Assembly: GCA_001310415.1 (NCBI GenBank)
Contig: BAXE01000005.1
Location: forward strand, 186,001-250,000
DNA length: 64,000 nucleotides
Source: Enterovibrio sp. JCM 19048
GTDB lineage: Bacteria; Pseudomonadota; Gammaproteobacteria; Enterobacterales; Vibrionaceae
Direction of reading: 5' to 3'
Within the stretch, counting starts at the first letter, position 1, and each line of letters begins with the position of its first letter. Shown one piece after another: positions 17,946-26,385 of this stretch. The translations under genes and the position numbers were made by a program. A model generated the notes under the pieces. The model did no database searches. It was not told the origin of the DNA and saw only the letters and a list, made by a program, of their open reading frames with translations.

Positions 17946-18132
17946 GATTGCGAGCATGCAGAATGATTCCGCAATAATAGCCGTGCTATTGGTTATAGAA
18001 TTTCATTGAGTCTTCTTTGCTTGGTTTCGTCGCACTCCAGCGTAGCCAGGCTGTACGGTTAGCCATCCCCCCGTTTTCGAAATGTTTATCGAGAACCAAA
18101 ATTCACCAAGTTGGCTTTAAAAGGGGTCACTT

Positions 18133-18423
18133 ATGAAAAAGATTGTATGTACATCTCCAGCAGATAACTGGTTTCATTTTTCCAAAAACAATGGTGGAGG
18201 TAGCCACAAAGTAAATTTTATGAGGGTTGCAGTTTGGGCAACTTACGATGACGGTGAAACGGTAGGCTTGTTGGGACTAGAGAAACCCAAGTCTTATTTG
18301 TTAAGCCTTCCTCCTGATCCGAAGGATGTGGCTGGAGGCTATGTGCATTGGGATGATTTGAATGAGGAAGAAAAGAGGGAAGCCTTAGAGCAATGTCGCA
18401 TTGCGCCTTCGTTTTACAGATGA
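18133..18423 (+). CDS. Small cassette-type protein of unknown function
   Basis: 96 residues, soluble, with a beta-rich centre (VNFMRVAVWATYDDGETVGL) and an acidic helical end (WDDLNEEEKREALEQCR). Start ATG 18133 follows AAGGGGT. It is probably the last gene of the cassette array; no clear attC was found between it and the HAD gene at 18562. Confidence 0.55.
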   Translation: MKKIVCTSPADNWFHFSKNNGGGSHKVNFMRVAVWATYDDGETVGLLGLEKPKSYLLSLPPDPKDVAGGYVHWDDLNEEEKREALEQCRIAPSFYR

Positions 18424-18561
18424 CGAGATTGGCAATGCATTAAACCCATTCGCTGATCAAACATATCCACACAAACGGTAGCTCATATCGCTGTTTTTCC
18501 TTACGCTGCGATGAGTTAGCACATTTTATCGTCATTTTGTGCGTGGACAATGGAGTGAGTA

Positions 18562-19179
18562 ATGGATTCAGGCCGAATTAAAAACGTGGTGTTCGACATT
18601 GGCAATGTCGTTGTCCGATGGGCGCCGATGGAGATTATCCGGCTTTCGTTTGGGGATTCCGATGATGTTGAACGTCTTGCTAAATCAATCTTTCAATCTG
18701 ATACATGGTTGAACCTCAACAAAGGGCTTATCTCAGAAAGCGACGCCAAATTGCAGTTTCAGCAAATGCTTGGCCTATCTGAGTTGGAGTCGGATTCCCT
18801 TTTTTACTACGTGAAGCAAACACAGCTGTTGCTCTATGGCTCGGTTGAGCTGATTCAGCGGCTAAAGTCTGCGGGGTATTCAGTGTTTGCTCTGACCGAC
18901 AACGTGCATGAAATCGTGTCTCATCTAAAGGCGACGTATTCGTTTTGGCCGTTATTCGAGGGCGCCATTGTTTCAGCAGAAGTGGGTTTGTTGAAGCCAC
19001 AGCCGGAAATCTATCAGACACTGCTTTCCCAGTTTGATTTGAAAGCGTCCGACACGGTATTTATCGATGATATGCCACACAATGTGCAAGGTGCGGAGTC
19101 TGTCGGAATGGCAGGCATCCAGTTTTCAAATGCAGCCCAATGTGAAAACGCTTTGAAGGCATTGGGGATGCATTTCTGA
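18562..19179 (+). CDS. HAD-superfamily hydrolase, subfamily IA (YihX-like)
   Basis: 205 residues. Motif I is FDIGNVVVRW, with the nucleophile Asp and a Gly in place of the second Asp, as in sugar-phosphatase-like YihX enzymes. Motif II is FALTDN (Thr), motif III the Lys in GLLKPQPEIY, motif IV FIDDMPHN. A helical cap lies between about 20 and 90. Probably a cytoplasmic phosphatase for a small sugar phosphate or nucleotide; the substrate is unknown. ATG 18562 has GGAGTGAG upstream. It is at the edge of the cassette region and may be accessory. Confidence 0.8.
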   Translation: MDSGRIKNVVFDIGNVVVRWAPMEIIRLSFGDSDDVERLAKSIFQSDTWLNLNKGLISESDAKLQFQQMLGLSELESDSLFYYVKQTQLLLYGSVELIQRLKSAGYSVFALTDNVHEIVSHLKATYSFWPLFEGAIVSAEVGLLKPQPEIYQTLLSQFDLKASDTVFIDDMPHNVQGAESVGMAGIQFSNAAQCENALKALGMHF

Positions 19180-19224
19180 ACCTTCGAATTTTGATGGCTG
19201 AGTTTACAGCCCAATGGAGAGTCA

Positions 19225-19725
19225 GTGGCAGGGGATAGCTTGAAAATATCACTCATTGAAAGTGGCAAGATTGACGCTTATCGGGATGCGCTCGATTCGC
19301 ATCTCTCCCAGGTTTTCGGTGAAGGCAGCACATTGGTTTTGAATGATGAGTTTGTCTGTGCGGCTATCGTTGGGGACAACAACCACATCGTGGCTGCGGG
19401 GTTGGCGTATTTTCGTCTCATGAAGCAGGGAGGGCAGGGCTTCAATGCAGGCATTATTGGCGGTATCGCTGTCGATTCAGAATACCGCGGGCAAGGCTTG
19501 GGTAAGGCCATCACCTCAGTGCTCGACCAGTTTTTGTCATCACGTGGCGTAAATCACGCCTTTCTCTTCGCCTATAAACCAGACGTTTATCGCAGCTCAG
19601 GATATACAGAGCTAACTGCGCCTATTCACTACTATGACGTGCAGCAGCAACGTTGGAACCAATTTGTCTACCGTGGTGGCATGGTCAAAGCGCTAAGTAG
19701 CGGCCAGCCGTTAACTGACAGGTGA
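19225..19725 (+). CDS. GNAT-family N-acetyltransferase
   Basis: 166 residues from GTG 19225 with GGAGA 7 bases before it. The acetyl-CoA binding motif A is GGIAVDSEYRGQGLGKAITS (Q-x-x-G-x-G/A type), with YRSSGYTEL at the conserved end. It would transfer acetyl from acetyl-CoA to an unidentified amine. It follows the HAD gene by 45 bases in the same direction. Confidence 0.8.
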   Translation: MAGDSLKISLIESGKIDAYRDALDSHLSQVFGEGSTLVLNDEFVCAAIVGDNNHIVAAGLAYFRLMKQGGQGFNAGIIGGIAVDSEYRGQGLGKAITSVLDQFLSSRGVNHAFLFAYKPDVYRSSGYTELTAPIHYYDVQQQRWNQFVYRGGMVKALSSGQPLTDR

Positions 19726-19791
19726 TAGAGTTTAACGGTTGTGTGTATTGATCGCGGCGTCGCCTGTTAACGCACTTTTCTTGGAGGTCAA

Positions 19792-20121
19792 ATGGGGTAC
19801 GTGTATCTGACCATTGCCATCATTGCTGAAGTGATTGCAACGGGGGCGCTTAAATCGTCCGATGGGTTCACCAGCTTAGTGCCGAGCATTGTCGTGGTTA
19901 TTGGCTATGGGGTTGCCTTCTATTTTTTATCGCTGGTGCTGAAATCTATCCCCATTGGAGTTGCGTATGCGATATGGGCCGGGTTGGGCATGGTATTAAT
20001 CTCCATTGTTGGACTGGTCGTTTTTAAGCAGAAGTTGGATATTGCCGCTGTGGTTGGCGTGTTGCTGATTATCTCAGGTGTGGTAGTGATACAAGTCTTT
20101 TCCACAACATCTGGGCATTAA
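19792..20121 (+). CDS. Small multidrug resistance (SMR) family efflux protein
   Basis: 109 residues and four membrane spans, the exact size of SMR proteins. It has the membrane-embedded Glu essential for proton/drug exchange ([15 protein letters not shown], Glu13-14 region) and the motifs [13 protein letters not shown] and GVVVIQVFS. It should work as an antiparallel dimer exporting cationic compounds such as quaternary ammonium ions or guanidinium; the substrate is not decided by sequence. GGAGG precedes ATG 19792. SMR genes are frequent integron cargo, which fits its position beside the array. Confidence 0.87.
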   Translation: MGYVYLTIAIIAEVIATGALKSSDGFTSLVPSIVVVIGYGVAFYFLSLVLKSIPIGVAYAIWAGLGMVLISIVGLVVFKQKLDIAAVVGVLLIISGVVVIQVFSTTSGH

Positions 20122-20195
20122 AGAACCTCGTTAAATTAAATCTCTCTGAATCCTTTCGAATGTGCATGCATCTACAATTTCTGCACATCCCACAG

Positions 20196-20222
20196 AAACC
20201 GTAGCGTGAGCTGCGGTTTTTC
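20196..20222 (+). terminator. Terminator after the SMR gene
   Basis: AACCGTAGC GTGA GCTGCGGTT with one internal mismatch, followed by TTTTC. Confidence 0.75.
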
Positions 20223-20366
20223 ATTTTAGCCTCCCCTAATCAATAAACTTTTCTGAGTTGTGAAGCGCCTGTTTTGATTGATAAAGGCCTACCATGTAGT
20301 GCAATGGACCAAGGGAAAGTAGTAGAAGAGCATGCTTGCAGAAGTACGCTTTTTCAGGGAAAGAAT

Positions 20367-20831
20367 ATGAAGAAGTTTTTGAAAGTCGCAGGGATTGTGC
20401 TTGGCGTAATCGTCCTCTTTTTCGCCGTATTAGCATTTTGGTCTGTGCAGGCGCTTTCCGATGCTCAAGAAAGAGTCACTCCCTTTATGGAGCAGAGCGT
20501 GCCTTTAGTCGCAACATGGGATGTGAATAATTTCGAAGCGTTGTTGACGCCTGAAATGGTTGAGTCTGCTCAGAGTGAAAAAGGTCAAAAGGTATTCAAA
20601 TACCTTTCCAAGGTAGGTGGTCTGAAAAGTTTCAGTGCACCAGAAGTTCTCAAAGTATCGTCGATTTCCGATATCAGTGGAACGGGGACTGAGATAGCGA
20701 TAGTGCAGGTAAACGCGGAGTTTGATAACGGGCCGGGTGTATTCACTTTCACTTTGCTGGAGACAGATTCCGGTTACCTTATTCAAGGTATTAACTTGAA
20801 CTCAGATTTCTTTTTGGAGGAGGGAACTTAG
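20367..20831 (+). CDS. Membrane-anchored periplasmic protein of unknown function
   Basis: 154 residues from ATG 20367, with AGGGAAAG upstream; the reading frame extends to 20274 but that part lacks a start signal. One N-terminal span (VAGIVLGVIVLFFAVLAFW, about 7-25) is followed by a cystatin/NTF2-like small alpha-beta domain (KFLK then SVPLVATWDVNNFEALLTPE and FTFTLLETDSGYLIQGINL), similar in outline to DUF3887/DUF4019-type domains, which is a weak guess. The next gene, a lipoprotein at 20886, follows closely. Confidence 0.6.
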   Translation: MKKFLKVAGIVLGVIVLFFAVLAFWSVQALSDAQERVTPFMEQSVPLVATWDVNNFEALLTPEMVESAQSEKGQKVFKYLSKVGGLKSFSAPEVLKVSSISDISGTGTEIAIVQVNAEFDNGPGVFTFTLLETDSGYLIQGINLNSDFFLEEGT

Positions 20832-20885
20832 GTTTCTCTAACCGGTTTAGTTTTTATACCTTTGGGCAGTGAAGAAGTGGGTTTT

Positions 20886-21359
20886 ATGCGTAAGCTGTTG
20901 ATTTTAATGGTTGTTGTTTTACTCGGCGGGTGCATTATAACCCCAAATATCGAAAGTGCGGATGAAATTGTTGGCGGTTGGGAATGCGAATCGAAAGACG
21001 ATTTTTTAGGTCAACTCCTTTACAGGGACAAAATCGACTACAACGCCAACGGTACCTTCAAGAAACATTCAACGGTTGAAATTCAAATGCCCGGCAATCC
21101 TGAAACCTATGAAATCTACATTGATGGTATTGGTGGCTGGATGATGAAAGATGGACAGCTAACCGAGCACCTCAGTAAGTATGATGTCGCGGTGAGCAGC
21201 AACATCCCAGCGCGATATGCGGATGAATTTAAGAATGATCTTGATTTGCCACAAAAAGGTGTTTGGACGCTGAAACCTTTTGGTGACAACCAAGCACTGA
21301 AAACAAGCCAGTATGGGCAGAAACTGACGTGTAAAAAAACGTACGGAATCAATAATTAA
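20886..21359 (+). CDS. Lipoprotein of unknown function
   Basis: 157 residues from ATG 20886 (MRKLLILMVVVLLGGCII), with lipobox LLGGC and Cys 16. The mature part (VGGWECESKDDF and FNANGTFKKHS-like lines) resembles small beta-barrel, lipocalin-like proteins that report a residual-component layout, but no family was identified. It is 54 bases after the 20367 gene and probably cotranscribed with it. Confidence 0.65.
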   Translation: MRKLLILMVVVLLGGCIITPNIESADEIVGGWECESKDDFLGQLLYRDKIDYNANGTFKKHSTVEIQMPGNPETYEIYIDGIGGWMMKDGQLTEHLSKYDVAVSSNIPARYADEFKNDLDLPQKGVWTLKPFGDNQALKTSQYGQKLTCKKTYGINN

Positions 21360-21360
21360 A

Positions 21361-21384
21361 AAACCCAGCGTTCAGCTGGGTTTT
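21361..21384. terminator. Bidirectional terminator between the lipoprotein gene and pyrC
   Basis: AACCCAGC, loop, GCTGGGTT with A and T tracts on both sides. Confidence 0.85.
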
Positions 21385-21412
21385 CAATTATAACGCTTGG
21401 GTCAAATGGCAG

Positions 21413-22439
21413 TTATTTTACTTTCCAGCTAATGCTTTCACCGGCGCGGATTGGCACGATAACATCTGAACCAAATGGCATGGTTTGCGGTACTGGCCAT
21501 TCTTCTTTGGTCAGTGTCACAGTGTCACCGTTGCGCGCAATACCATAGAAATCTGGGCCATTGTGGCTTGCGAAGGCTTCCAGGTTTTCCAGCTTACCTT
21601 CTTGTTCAAACACTTCTGCATAAAGCTCCAGTGCTGCGTGAGCGGTGTAAGAACCAGCACAGCCACAGGCAGACTCTTTGGCACCTTTTGCGTGAGGTGC
21701 GGAATCCGTGCCCAGGAAGAATTTCTTGCTGCCGCTCGTTGCGGCTTCAACCAGCGCTTTCTGGTGCGTGTTGCGCTTCAGAATTGGCAGACAGTAGAAG
21801 TGCGGTTTGATGCCACCAACCAGCATGTGGTTGCGGTTGTACATCAGGTGATGCGCAGTAATCGTCGCAGCAACATTCTCGTTCGCGTTTTTCACGAAGC
21901 TCGCGGCATCAGCAGTGGTGATGTGCTCAAGAACGATTTTCAGGTTGGGGAAGTCGTTTACGATAGGTGCCAGAACGGTCTCGAGGAATTCTTTCTCGCG
22001 GTCGAAGATATCAACATCGTGGGTTGTCACTTCACCGTGAACTAGCAGCAACATGCCCACTTCTTCCATCGCTTCCAGAACAGGTAGATGTTCTTCGCGT
22101 TGGTCACGCCGGAGTCGGAGTTGGTTGTTGCGCCTGCCGGATACAGCTTTGCGGCAACCACAGCACCAGAAGCCTTGGCTTTGCGAATTTCATCAGGAGA
22201 AGTGTTGTCGGTCAGGTAGAGCGACATAAGAGGCTCAAATTGCTCAGAAGGCTTTTGCGCATGATGCGTTCGCGGTAAGCAAGCGCCATTTCAGTGTTGG
22301 TAACAGGAGGAACTGTGTTCGGCATGATGAGCGCGCGACCATTGTAGCGGCTGATATCGCGGACGGTATCGGTAAGTACTTCACCATCGCGCAGGTGAAC
22401 ATGCCAGTCGTCAGGGCGAGTAATTGTTAGTGTGGTCAT
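21413..22439 (-). CDS. pyrC: Dihydroorotase (two frameshifts)
   Basis: Cyclises carbamoyl-aspartate to dihydroorotate in pyrimidine synthesis; cytoplasmic zinc enzyme. It is 342 residues when corrected, the usual length. Zinc-binding motif [12 protein letters not shown] near the N-terminus, metal-bridging Lys region [12 protein letters not shown], later His ligands in [13 protein letters not shown], and Asp in [15 protein letters not shown]. The frames break near 22220 and 22050 and join without loss of sequence when one base is added at each. Start ATG 22439 ([12 protein letters not shown]) rather than 22454. A PurR-like operator lies upstream. Confidence 0.93.
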
Positions 22440-22759
22440 TAAGGCGTCCTCCATAGCTAAAATTTCGGATTGGCGCCTGTTGGCAAGGAATGTGAGAAAA
22501 AAGCAAACGCTTGCGCTCAGGCGGCAGGATGATAGAGGAAAAGGGCTTTTATTTCATCTTCTTTCTCGAATTAATGCCGTCAGGCACGTATTACCTTTGC
22601 TTTTTCTTTGAGTAAAATCAGGTGCATTGAGGTTTGATGTGCTGGCGTGATCGGAGTCTTAAAGTATCCATTTCACCATAAATCAGCTGCCGGAATGTTT
22701 GACTTCATAGGTTGCTATGTTCAGCCTGAGTGTCGCAATGTTTGACAGGGAGGGGGACA
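22440..22759. other. Intergenic region between pyrC and the quinone reductase gene
   Basis: 320 bases. It holds the PurR-like box at 22502-22517 and the promoters of two divergent genes. Nothing else was recognised. Confidence 0.4.
22502..22517 (-). promoter_or_regulatory. PurR-like operator of pyrC
   Basis: AGCAAACGCTTGCGCT matches the PurR palindrome ACGCAAACGTTTGCGT at its central GCAAACGnTTGC. In Escherichia coli pyrC is a known PurR target; here this is inference from the motif. Confidence 0.5.
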
Positions 22760-23338
22760 TGAAGTGTCTAGTGGTGCTATCGCACCCGCTAAAAGAAAGC
22801 CTGTGCAGCTATCTTTGCCAACAGACCATCGAGCATCTTGAAGGCAAAGGTTATGACATTACCTTGCTCGACCTTTACGAAGAGAGCTTTGATCCTGTGT
22901 TGAGCACACAGGAAAGACAGAGCTACTATGCCGACAATTTTGACCGAAGCCAGCTTAACAAGGAGCTGGAGCAGTTGGTTGAAGCCGAGTCGCTGGTGCT
23001 TGTTTTTCCAACCTGGTGGTTTAGCTTTCCCGCGATGCTAAAGGCTGGATTGACCGGGTATGGGCGCCGGGCTATGCCTATGATCATGATGCCGCGCTTG
23101 GTGCCATCAAACCGAGGTTACACCGCCTGAAAGAAGTGAAAGTGGTGACGACACTTGGATCGCTTGGTGGGTAGATAATCTGGTGATGCGCAAGCCGGTA
23201 AAACGTGTGTTGAAAACCGCAATTTTAGGCGCGTGTGCGAAAGATTGCCGGGTGACTTTCCTGTCGCTCTATAACGCAGAAAAGGCGAGCACGGAGCAAG
23301 TCGAAAAGTTTGTTCGGAAGATAAAAGCCAAGTTCTAA
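22760..23338 (+). CDS. NAD(P)H:quinone oxidoreductase, flavodoxin-like fold (two frameshifts)
   Basis: About 192 residues corrected. Flavin-binding start KCLVVLSHPLKESLCSYL and the hallmark LVLVFPTWWFSFPAMLKGWI of the KefF/MdaB/DT-diaphorase group. Two lost bases: near 23043 (AAGGCTGG should be AAGGGCTGG, restoring KGWIDRVWAPGYAYDHD) and near 23162 (TCGCTTGG should be TCGCCTTGG, restoring GSPWWVDNL). ATG 22760 follows GGGAGGGGG. Probably a cytoplasmic FMN-dependent reductase of quinones or electrophiles. It starts a short run with GNAT and DUF1330 genes. Confidence 0.82.
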
Positions 23339-23347
23339 GGAGTAGGA

Positions 23348-23790
23348 ATGGAAATCCGCAAAGTAGTGTTGAAGGATTTGGAAGCTGTGCAGCAACTGGT
23401 TAACGCGGTGTCAAAACTCGATGTGATGCCATTGCTCAATGAGCAGGGACAAGAAGAGTATAAATCTCGCGTATTGCCAGATCTCGCCACTACCTTCGAT
23501 GACTCACGTTTTTACACTGTGATCGCCTTGAACGACGATGTTGTCATCGGCTTTGCGGCGCTGCGGGAAGGGAACTACCTGACACACCTTTTGTATCCAA
23601 GTCCGCGCAAGGCGCTGGGCTGGGTAAAACGCTGCTGAATCATGTATTGGCAACTACTGAGGCTAAAGAAATTTCACTTCGATCTTCGCTGAATGCATCG
23701 TCGTTTTATGCATCTCAGGGCTTTGAGACAACAGGGGATGAGGCGGCCTTCAATGGTATCCGTTTTGTGCCAATGAGACTGGTCAGGTAG
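23348..23790 (+). CDS. GNAT-family N-acetyltransferase (frameshifted)
   Basis: 147 residues corrected. N-terminal EIRKVVLKDLEAVQQLVNAV, then IGFAALREGNYLTHLFVSKS followed by the acetyl-CoA loop AQGAGLGKTLLNHVL, and the end SFYASQGFETTG. One T added to the T4 run near 23588 joins the two parts. The substrate is unknown. ATG 23348 follows AAGGAG, 9 bases after the reductase stop, so the two form an operon. Confidence 0.78.
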
Positions 23791-23859
23791 CAACATTTTT
23801 CCCGAAAAAGGCTCGTCGGTCTAAGCTGGATCCCATCGTAATCCGATGGACGCAGAACC

Positions 23860-24162
23860 ATGAAAAAAGCGTATGGTATCGTCAATATCATTAGTATTTC
23901 CGACCCAAACAAGTTTGCTGAATACGTGAATGGACATATCCCGAGTATTGAGCAATATGGTGGCCGCTTTCTGGTAAAAGGTGCAGTGGGTGAAGCACTG
24001 GAAGGTGAATGGGAGAGCACGCGTATGGTGGTGCATGAATTTCCCAGCATCGAGCAATATAAGCTTTGGTATAACTCGGAAGAATACAAACCTTGGAAGG
24101 CGCTGCGTCAGTCCTGTTCTGATGTGAAGGTCGTACTGGTAGAAGGCTGTATTGATTTCTAA
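23860..24162 (+). CDS. DUF1330 domain protein
   Basis: 100 residues, a single dimeric alpha-beta barrel (ferredoxin-like) domain of the DUF1330 family: KKAYGIVNIISISDPNKFAE, GGRFLVKG, and MVVHEFPSIEQYKLWYNSEEY. Proteins of this family are small, cytoplasmic and of unknown role. Third in a run with the reductase and GNAT genes, closed by a terminator. Confidence 0.85.
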   Translation: MKKAYGIVNIISISDPNKFAEYVNGHIPSIEQYGGRFLVKGAVGEALEGEWESTRMVVHEFPSIEQYKLWYNSEEYKPWKALRQSCSDVKVVLVEGCIDF

Positions 24163-24181
24163 CCAGGCGCTTGAGAAGAGA

Positions 24182-24204
24182 AAAGGGCGGTCAATCCGCC
24201 CTTT
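24182..24204. terminator. Bidirectional terminator
   Basis: AAAGGGCGG, loop TCAAT, CCGCCCTTT between the DUF1330 gene and the convergent GH17 gene. Confidence 0.85.
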
Positions 24205-24208
24205 GTTG

Positions 24209-25158
24209 TTAACCATAGAGTGATTGCATCACCAGTTTTGGCGTGCGATCCACTTTGAACAAACCCCAGTGTTTTTCTGGCTCCTGCGGGTGCGCATCAC
24301 CTTTCCATGGCTCATCGAACGCTTCAAAAACGAAGGTGAGGATCTTCTCTTTGCGCGTCCATTCCAGCAGCTGATCGTAATATTGCGCCTGAAGATCTTC
24401 CGAAGCATTCCACGGCTCAATCCCCCGCCCGTTTGAGGCAGTCGCCCAGCCCGCTTCGGTGATCACCACCGGTTTATTTGGATACAGTTCAGCAACAGCA
24501 AGGTAGTTCTGCTTTGTGTATCCCAGTGCATCATCAATGGTTTTGTATTCCCAAACCGGATAGGTATGCAGGGAGATAAAATCCACAGCTTCCGCCAAGG
24601 GAGCGAGTTTGTTTGTCCACGGAACATAGTTTTCACAGAAGGTGACGGGCTGTGAGATTGCCGCCTTCACCTTGTTGACGTGTTCAACCAGTTTTTCAAC
24701 GGAGATCAGGTGATCGCTCCATTCGACGCTGGCTTCATTGCCCACCGACACATAGCCGACGATGTCAGGGTAGGCGTTCGCCAACTCGATTAAGCGGTCA
24801 ATTTCTTCTTCATTGTGTCGGCGGTTTTTTCCAGCGTTTCTTCGCTGAATTCTGCACCCCATGGGCATTCAGGGTTGCTCATTTCAGCTGCGACATCTGC
24901 GCCCAGCATCACCTTGAAATCGAGCCCTTCGTCTTTGATTACCTGCAAAACCAGTTCGGCGTGGGTGCTGCAGTCATACAAGCGCAGTGCTGACCAGTTT
25001 GGCGCAAGAATGTGTAGATCTTCTTTGATTTCCTGATAGGAAGGATAAATCCCTTGTCTAGGGTCTTGTCCTTCGCGGTAACCTGAGTAGCAAATAGCGT
25101 TTCTGTATTCCATTGTGCGTCTACCTGTTTGTTCTTCCTGTTTGATTTGGCTGCTCAT
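24209..25158 (-). CDS. Glycoside hydrolase family 17-like beta-1,3-glucanase A (one frameshift)
   Basis: 316 residues corrected. A (beta/alpha)8 barrel of the GH17 type: proton donor Glu in GYVSVGNEASVEW, nucleophile Glu in PVVITEAGWAT, with substrate-site motifs RNAICYSGYREGQDPRQG and FEAFDEPWK. No signal peptide, so it is cytoplasmic unless exported otherwise; it would act on imported beta-1,3-gluco-oligosaccharides such as those from laminarin. The A run near 24828 lacks one base (LEKN-RRHNEEEIDRL). It is 6 bases downstream of a paralogous gene, with which it forms an operon. Confidence 0.8.
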
Positions 25159-25164
25159 GAAAAA

Positions 25165-26039
25165 TCATTCTTTGTATTTGAAGTTGCCGTCTTTGTCCCA
25201 AAGCCCCCAATACGCGCCCACCGCGCCTTCTTTTTCGACTTTCCAGGCCTCGTCGAACGATGAAAAATAGAACACATCAATGTTCTCTTCATCCGCCCAG
25301 TTGTAGGTATCGACGAAGTATTTAAGGGCATTTTCGAGAGAGGGGATTGCGCCACGCTCGGCAATGCCTTCGTTCGGCCAGCCTGTCTCAGACACAATGA
25401 CGGGTTTGCCTTTCCCTGCTGCAATGGCGCGGCGGTACATCTCTTTCATGTAGGGAACAGCAAACTGCTCTGGGCAGCCTTCCCAGAAGGGGTAGCAGTT
25501 GGTCAGGATGACCTGGCAGGCATCCGCGACACGTGGGAAGTCTTCAAATAGAAAATACGCATCAACATAGCCGACGGGTGTATTTGGCAGGGCATCCTTG
25601 GCTTGTTCGATATACCCAATGAGCGCATCCTCAGACATATCACCACGAAGCAACACTTCATTTCCGACACCGAGAATGTCGGCATAGCCTTCCTGTGCCA
25701 AGGCAATGGCGTTTTGCATTTCAACGTCATTTTTTCCATTTCGCTGCCGAGCCAAACGCCCACCATGGTTTTCAAACCATACTCTTTGGCGATACGCGGA
25801 ATATGCTCATTCCCCTCGGTGCAGGAAAAGGTTCGAATCCATTTCACGTAGGGCGCAATGATTTGCAAGCGTTCGTGAATTTGGGCTTCAGTGACCTGGG
25901 TTCCTGGCCCTTGTCCATCGACATACGGGCTAAAACAAATGCCGTGAATCTTACTTTCTACGCGATTGCGGGTTTGCTGCTTCAAATGGCTGAGCCATTC
26001 TGCTCCATGCTGCTCAACCCTGATAATTTTGCTCGACAC
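25165..26039 (-). CDS. Glycoside hydrolase family 17-like beta-1,3-glucanase B (one frameshift)
   Basis: 291 residues corrected. GH17 signatures: GICFSPYVDGQGPGTQ, donor Glu in DILGVGNEVLLRGD, nucleophile Glu in PVIVSETGWPNEG, and YFSSFDEAWK. Paralogous to the downstream gene but clearly diverged, which suggests different chain-length or linkage preferences. No signal peptide. The T6 (A6) run near 25735 lacks one base (SEMEKNDVEMQ). First gene of the two-gene operon; a 20-bp palindrome about 86 bases upstream is a likely repressor site. Confidence 0.82.
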
Positions 26040-26124
26040 TGTGAATACTCCATGTGGTCGTTCATCTAGCGATGTTTTGCGTTTTTAGTTATCTGTCTGG
26101 CTTTCGTTTCTGTTTCTTACACCT

Positions 26125-26144
26125 AAAAGAAAGCGCTTTCTTTT
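26125..26144. promoter_or_regulatory. Perfect 20-bp palindrome, probable LacI-family operator
   Basis: AAAAGAAAGCGCTTTCTTTT is perfectly self-complementary; the GAAAGCGCTTTC core has the AAnCGnTT-like centre typical of LacI/GalR regulators. Located upstream of the GH17 operon; no LacI-type gene is present in the window. Confidence 0.6.
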
Positions 26145-26314
26145 TGATTTATGCCACAAGAATCCTGCGTGATGATTCGCAAAAATGCGAAGGTGAATCT
26201 GGATCACAGTTCTAGCTGCGTTGGATCGGTTTGGCTCGTCGGATTGTTTGAGCACCAAGTCATCCTTAAATGGCCTGTGTTGTTTTGGCGGTATTTACGT
26301 GCAAGATTGAGGGA

Positions 26315-26361
26315 TATCCCCAAACGACCTGAATCCTGCATCTTTAGGTTGTTTGGGTATA
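26315..26361. repeat. Palindromic intergenic repeat unit
   Basis: TATCCCCAAACGACCT and AGGTTGTTTGGGTATA form a long imperfect hairpin around GAATCCTGCATCTTT. The same arms occur at the ends of the element at 42596-42861, so this is a dispersed repeat of this genome. Whether it acts as a transcription stop or a mobile unit is unknown. Confidence 0.65.
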
Positions 26362-26385
26362 AACCAATCACAAAGGATCAGTGAG

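Noticed and set aside
10484..18423. Toxin-antitoxin or phage-defence system among the cassettes
   Set aside because: None of the cassette products shows a recognisable toxin, antitoxin, nuclease or defence domain by eye.
20274..20366. N-terminal extension of the 20367 gene
   Set aside because: No start signal, and it would put 31 polar residues before a clear signal anchor that begins MKKFLK with a good ribosome site.
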